DNA from: Woeseiaceae bacterium | GTDB taxonomy: Bacteria; Pseudomonadota; Gammaproteobacteria; Steroidobacterales; Woeseiaceae | Assembly (NCBI GenBank): GCA_022866645.1 | Contig: JALHUQ010000075.1 | Location: forward strand, 1-8,779 | DNA: 8,779 nucleotides | Direction of reading: 5' to 3' | In this document: piece by piece, positions 5,614 to 8,779 of the stretch | Layout: each line of letters opens with the position of its first letter | Numbering within the stretch: position 1 is the stretch's first letter | Translations under genes and position numbers: made by a program | The notes under the pieces: model-generated | Seen by the model: only the letters and a program-made list of their open reading frames with translations | The model's database searches: none | What the model was told of the DNA's origin: nothing

Positions 5614-6323
5614 TGCCGACATGGAACCGGGTAGTGCTTGCGGCCGTGATCGTCATTCTGGCGACGAGCGTCTACCATCTCCCGCTGGCCAACTGGATCA
5701 CGGACTTGGTGGCATGGGGCCAGCAGCATCCCGTCGCGGGGCCGCTGGTCTATGTGATTTTCGTTGTGATTGCGACGGTCCTGTTCCTACCCGGGTCTGT
5801 TGCGATGATGATCGGCGGGTTCCTGTTCGGGCTTATCCCCGGTCTCCTGCTTGCTGCGCTGGCCATACCTGTCGGTGCGCAAAGCGCGTTCGAGTTTGGC
5901 CGCTGGGTCGCCCGTCCCTGGGTGCAAAAGAAAATAGTCGACAATCACCGCATGCACGCAATTGAAGCGGCGCTCTCTGAACGGGCATTCGTGATTGTAG
6001 TGCTGACAAGATTGTCCCTCATCATTCCGTTTAATTTGTTGAACTACGCCTATGGCGCCAGCTCCGTCAAACCGAGCATCCATTTGTTCGCAACAGCGCT
6101 GGGTATGCTGCCAGCGGTTGCTTTGTACGTTTATCTCGGCACACTTGCTCGCGACCTGGGTCAAATTTTGTCGGGCGCTGCGGCACCAGCAGAATTAAGC
6201 TACTGGATAATTGGCGCCGGAATCGTGGCTATTGTCCTCGCAACCTGGGTCATACATCGGACGGCGACACGTGCCCTGGAGAAACACTTGATCGGAAAGC
6301 AAAGAACGGAAATTACAAAATGA
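5613..6323 (+). CDS. TVP38/TMEM64 family (VTT/DedA-like) membrane protein
   Basis: A 236-residue inner-membrane protein of the TVP38/TMEM64 group (PF09335, VTT domain). Hydrophobic segments lie at about 7-22, 43-60, 64-90, 124-142, 155-178 and 196-214. The family motifs are FLPGS (58-62), GG.LFG (68-73) and RLSLIIPFNLLNY (133-145). Related VTT proteins are implicated in lipid scrambling or membrane homeostasis; the substrate here is unknown. I chose GTG 5613, which overlaps the activator's stop as TAGTG, because the first hydrophobic segment follows at once. A more distal in-frame ATG (5505) would add 36 polar residues encoded inside the activator gene. There is no good ribosome binding site, consistent with coupling to the upstream gene. 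The stop overlaps the dacB start by four bases. Confidence 0.87.
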   Translation: MPTWNRVVLAAVIVILATSVYHLPLANWITDLVAWGQQHPVAGPLVYVIFVVIATVLFLPGSVAMMIGGFLFGLIPGLLLAALAIPVGAQSAFEFGRWVARPWVQKKIVDNHRMHAIEAALSERAFVIVVLTRLSLIIPFNLLNYAYGASSVKPSIHLFATALGMLPAVALYVYLGTLARDLGQILSGAAAPAELSYWIIGAGIVAIVLATWVIHRTATRALEKHLIGKQRTEITK

Positions 6324-7729
6324 GACTGCCAGCGATACTGCTATTGCTAATAGCGTCGACCGCACAGGCAGCGGACGGTGAGCTGCCTTTTGGCGTTCGG
6401 AACGCACTTCAAATAAGAAATGTTCCTGCTGAGTCGCTGAGTGTGTTCGTTACCGACGTTGATAGCGGTGAAACACTTCTGGAGTGGCGCGGCAATGAGC
6501 CGCGCAATCCGGCGTCGACTATCAAACTGTTGACGACACTGGTCGCTCTCGATGTGCTGGGTCCAGCGTATCGCTGGAGAACCGATGTTTTCATCGCGGG
6601 CGAACTCAAAAACGGCCGGCTCGACGGTGATCTGATTCTCAAGGGCTACGGCGACCCCTATCTGGTCACTGAACGTGTGTGGCAGTTGTTGCGCGATATC
6701 CGACACGCCGGCGTGACGGAAATTACCGGGGACTTGTTGCTCGACGACAGCTGGTTCGACGTCGGTGAATACGACCCGGCCGCTTTCGACCGCCAGCCAT
6801 TGCGCGCCTACAATGTTGCGCCGAATGCGTTGCTCATGAATTTCAAGGTCGTCAGGTATTGGTTTGAGCCGGATCAGGCTAGCGGTGCCGTCGCGGTACG
6901 CATGGATCCTATGCTGGATAATGTTCGCGTTGAGAACCAGCTCGGTCTCGCCAACAGCAGTTGCCACGGGTATCAGCGAGGCATCACGGTAACGACGAAT
7001 AAAGCGGTGGATGAAGTGACATTTTCGGGTCGCTTCCCGAATGGCTGTAAACAATATGCAATGGACAGGACAGCCCTGTCCCACAACCAGTTTGTGTATG
7101 GGCTTTTTGAATCACTGTGGCGCGAGTCGGGTGGTTCGTTCGATGGAGATTGGCGAAACATCGTCGTTGCAGAAGATGCTGAGCCACTGTTGTCATTCGA
7201 CTCGCTACCACTGGCGGAAATGATTGCGCGTATTAACAAACACAGCAATAACGTCATGGCGCGGCAACTTTTGTACACGCTCGGGGCCGAAGTGAACGGT
7301 GCTCCTGGCACCGAAGACGGTGGCAAGGCGGTCATTTCGAAATGGCTGGAGGACAATGGGCTCGCGTCAACCGAGATCGCACTGGCCAACGGTGCGGGGC
7401 TGTCTCGGGATACCCGGACGACGGCCAGGGACATGGCCAAAATGCTGCGTTTTGCCTGGCGAAAGCCCTATATGCCTGAGTACCTCGCATCGCTGTCGCT
7501 GTCCGGCCTGGATGGAACACTTCGCCACCGCTTTACCAACAATGAACTCGCTGGCAAAGCTCACCTGAAGACGGGATCGATGGACCACGTCACCGCGATC
7601 GCCGGCTATCTGCAGTCGAGAACCGGGCGAAGGTTTGCCGTGGTCGCGATTCAGAACTTTGAGAATATTCACCGTGGTCCTGGTGAAGAGGTGCAGGAGG
7701 CCTTGTTGCGCTGGTTGTATGAACAATAA
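6320..7729 (+). CDS. dacB: D-alanyl-D-alanine carboxypeptidase/endopeptidase (PBP4, S13 family)
   Basis: A periplasmic low-molecular-mass penicillin-binding protein that trims and cleaves D-Ala peptide bonds in peptidoglycan. The 469 residues compare with 477 in E. coli DacB. A signal peptide (about 1-17, ending AQA) precedes the mature protein. The serine-enzyme motifs are all present: STIK (nucleophile Ser66, Lys69), SNN (309-311) and KTG (417-419). The long insert between STIK and SNN is typical of the S13 family. Cys215 and Cys243 lie in the insert and could form a disulfide. ATG 6320 overlaps the upstream stop as ATGA, with GGA at 6308-6310 as a modest ribosome binding site. The tight overlap places it in one operon with the sigma-54 activator and TVP38 genes. 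Identification is firm; the symbol is by family. Confidence 0.93.
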   Translation: MRLPAILLLLIASTAQAADGELPFGVRNALQIRNVPAESLSVFVTDVDSGETLLEWRGNEPRNPASTIKLLTTLVALDVLGPAYRWRTDVFIAGELKNGRLDGDLILKGYGDPYLVTERVWQLLRDIRHAGVTEITGDLLLDDSWFDVGEYDPAAFDRQPLRAYNVAPNALLMNFKVVRYWFEPDQASGAVAVRMDPMLDNVRVENQLGLANSSCHGYQRGITVTTNKAVDEVTFSGRFPNGCKQYAMDRTALSHNQFVYGLFESLWRESGGSFDGDWRNIVVAEDAEPLLSFDSLPLAEMIARINKHSNNVMARQLLYTLGAEVNGAPGTEDGGKAVISKWLEDNGLASTEIALANGAGLSRDTRTTARDMAKMLRFAWRKPYMPEYLASLSLSGLDGTLRHRFTNNELAGKAHLKTGSMDHVTAIAGYLQSRTGRRFAVVAIQNFENIHRGPGEEVQEALLRWLYEQ

Positions 7730-7760
7730 GGTACACTCGTCGCGAGTACGGGAGAGAAGA

Positions 7761-8369
7761 ATGCGTAATACAGTTTGCGGAGCCATCGGGATACTGGTGT
7801 TGCTTGCATTGATGCCTGCAATGGCACTGGGCGATACAGCCTACGTAACTGACAATCTTCGACTCGGCATCTACGAAGCCGAGGATACGAGCGGCAGACC
7901 GATACGAATGCTCGACAGCGGACAGGCCATGGAAATCTTGTCGCGCGATCGAAATTACGCCAACGTCCGCTTGCCGGACGCCACGGAAGGTTGGGTGAAG
8001 ACGGCGTACCTCGTTGATATCAAGCCGGCTAGATTAATTGTTGCTGAGATAACGGCCGAGCGCGACGCGTTGCTGGCAGAGCTCGCGGCGACCAAACAGG
8101 CATTCGCGGCACCTTCCGCAACGATAGAAGCCTTACAGAATGATGCGGCGACATTTGACGCGCAACTTGCTGCCGCGAACGAACGGATTCTGGAACTTGA
8201 AGGAGAGAATGCCTCCGTTCGAGAATTCAAAGATCAATACAAGGGCAGTCTGCCCCTCAGCTGGGTCGCTATCGCGACCGCGGTATGCCTGATCGGTGGA
8301 ATCTTGCTCGGCATGTGGTGGGTTGATCGCCGTAGTCGAATTCGCCACGGTGGCATCCGAATCTATTAG
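7761..8369 (+). CDS. YgiM-like SH3-domain protein with coiled coil and C-terminal membrane anchor
   Basis: A 202-residue envelope protein with the architecture of E. coli YgiM (TIGR04211, SH3 domain protein). It has a signal peptide (about 1-24, MALG then Asp25) and a bacterial SH3 domain (27-86, with TDNLRLG and EGWVKTAYL). A coiled coil rich in Ala, Glu and Leu (about 94-158) leads to a transmembrane helix (166-187) and a short basic cytoplasmic tail. It would sit in the periplasm, anchored at the C-terminus. SH3b domains often bind peptidoglycan or proteins; the role of YgiM-like proteins is not well defined. ATG 7761 is chosen because GGGAGA (7750-7755) sits five bases before it and the signal peptide starts there. 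The gap to dacB is only 31 bases, so co-transcription is likely. Confidence 0.85.
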   Translation: MRNTVCGAIGILVLLALMPAMALGDTAYVTDNLRLGIYEAEDTSGRPIRMLDSGQAMEILSRDRNYANVRLPDATEGWVKTAYLVDIKPARLIVAEITAERDALLAELAATKQAFAAPSATIEALQNDAATFDAQLAAANERILELEGENASVREFKDQYKGSLPLSWVAIATAVCLIGGILLGMWWVDRRSRIRHGGIRIY

Positions 8370-8378
8370 TCCGACCAC

Positions 8379-8413
8379 GCTATAAAAACTTGTTATAAGC
8401 GCTCGTTATAAGC
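8379..8413. promoter_or_regulatory. TTATAA-type repeats upstream of cysJ
   Basis: GTTATAAGC occurs twice (8392-8400, 8405-8413), 13 bases apart. The first copy also forms an interrupted dyad with GCTATAA (8379-8385), giving TATAA-N7-TTATA. Such a T-N11-A dyad is typical of LysR-type regulators, and in other Gammaproteobacteria CysB activates cysJ. Assigning these repeats to CysB is inference. No convincing -10/-35 pair is visible between here and the gene. Confidence 0.35.
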
Positions 8414-8471
8414 CAATAACAAACAAACCGTTCACGGCATAGGCCTTCCTCCCTAAGGTAACTCCGACTTG

Positions 8472-8494
8472 CCGCGTCACGATGGCGCGGTTTT
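8472..8494 (+). terminator. Terminator-like hairpin just before cysJ
   Basis: CCGCGTCA (8472-8479) pairs with TGGCGCGG (8483-8490), eight pairs with one G-U, around a CGA loop and followed by TTTT (8491-8494). It lies 21 bases before the cysJ start, with AGGAG between. It could end transcription from the upstream operon. If the cysJ promoter lies at the repeats upstream, it would act in the cysJ leader as an attenuator. The T run is short, so it may be leaky. Confidence 0.45.
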
Positions 8495-8515
8495 GACGTA
8501 TTCAGGAGTTGCCGA

Positions 8516-8779
8516 GTGAGTAGTTGGCCCGCCAGCGTCTTTCCGCTGGACACAGAACAGACGAACACTCTGCAAACGGCAGTGTCCGGATTGTCTGCAC
8601 AGCAACTGCAATGGGTGTCGGGTTACGTAGCGGGATTGGCGGCAGCGACAGGCAGGACGGCGGTACTGGCAAGTGCGCAGTCAGCGCTTGCCGCTCCGGC
8701 GAATTCCAGTGGCGAGAAGCTGACCGTTCTTTACGGCTCACAAACCGGCAATGGGGCGGAAGTCGCAGCGGCCTTGGTA
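8516..8779 (+). CDS. cysJ: Sulfite reductase (NADPH) flavoprotein alpha subunit, N-terminal part
   Basis: The frame from GTG 8516 is open to the window end (88 codons; the gene continues outside). The opening resembles E. coli CysJ: a P-L-x-x-E-Q-x-x-x-L-Q segment, then LSAQQLQWVSGYVAGL (compare LTPTQLAWVSGYFWGM). An Ala-rich linker follows, then the flavodoxin FMN-binding loop YGSQTGNGAEVA near residues 74-85. The full protein passes electrons from NADPH via FAD and FMN to the CysI hemoprotein, reducing sulfite to sulfide in cysteine synthesis. AGGAG (8504-8508), seven bases before GTG, fixes the start. Other CysJ-like diflavin proteins exist, but this N-terminal match favours true CysJ. Confidence 0.88.
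   Translation, partial: MSSWPASVFPLDTEQTNTLQTAVSGLSAQQLQWVSGYVAGLAAATGRTAVLASAQSALAAPANSSGEKLTVLYGSQTGNGAEVAAALV

Noticed and set aside
6347..7084. 245-codon open frame antisense to dacB
   Set aside because: It lies wholly inside a confidently identified gene, and its translation has no recognisable domain or ribosome binding site.
7735..7747. ACTCG/CGAGT hairpin between dacB and the YgiM-like gene
   Set aside because: It is a five-base stem with a three-base loop and no T run; too weak to call a terminator.
1..8779. Search for CRISPR arrays, insertion sequences, tRNA and rRNA genes
   Set aside because: I saw no spaced repeat array, transposase motif, terminal inverted repeats or RNA-gene signature by eye; a tRNAscan or Infernal run would settle it.

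Overview
The window looks like chromosomal DNA of a Gammaproteobacterium. The evidence is moderate-to-high GC, a Kef-type antiporter, a PBP4/DacB, a YgiM-like SH3 protein and the start of cysJ. Codon use is uniform and I see no insertion sequence, integrase, CRISPR array, rRNA or tRNA. A marine, Woeseia-like lineage would fit, but I cannot establish the taxon from the sequence.

Layout. (1) 1-185 (+) is the C-terminal end of an M20-type metallopeptidase. It is interrupted by an in-frame TAG 22 codons before the family's usual end. (2) 204-1973 (-) is a Kef/CPA2 potassium-proton antiporter, convergent with the peptidase. (3) 2108-3016 (+) is a dienelactone-hydrolase-family lipoprotein, followed by a small two-helix membrane protein of the PGPGW type (3036-3302). 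(4) 3299-3810 is the unusual part. On the minus strand there is an unlisted 45-residue gene (3471-3608) with a signal-peptide-like N-terminus and a good ribosome binding site. Upstream it has a strong leader hairpin and a well-spaced sigma-54 promoter (TGGCACG-N4-ATGCA). Downstream are four consecutive hairpins and an intrinsic terminator. (5) Divergent from it, three tandem 16-bp TTACG...CGTAA-type operators lie directly in front of a PAS-PAS-AAA+-Fis sigma-54 activator (3811-5613). (6) The activator gene is translationally coupled to a TVP38/TMEM64 membrane protein, which overlaps dacB (PBP4), followed closely by a YgiM-like SH3/coiled-coil protein. (7) A separate leader with TTATAA repeats and a terminator-like hairpin precedes cysJ (sulfite reductase flavoprotein), which runs off the end.

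How the parts may work together. The simplest reading of 3299-5613 is a self-contained signalling locus. A cytoplasmic PAS-type sensor/activator would bind the three operators, repress or tune its own promoter (which overlaps two of them), and activate sigma-54 transcription of a tiny secreted or membrane peptide with a heavily structured transcript. Downstream coupling to cell-wall and membrane genes suggests an envelope-related signal. The promoter, operators, hairpins and small ORF are visible in the sequence. Their functional connection is inference.
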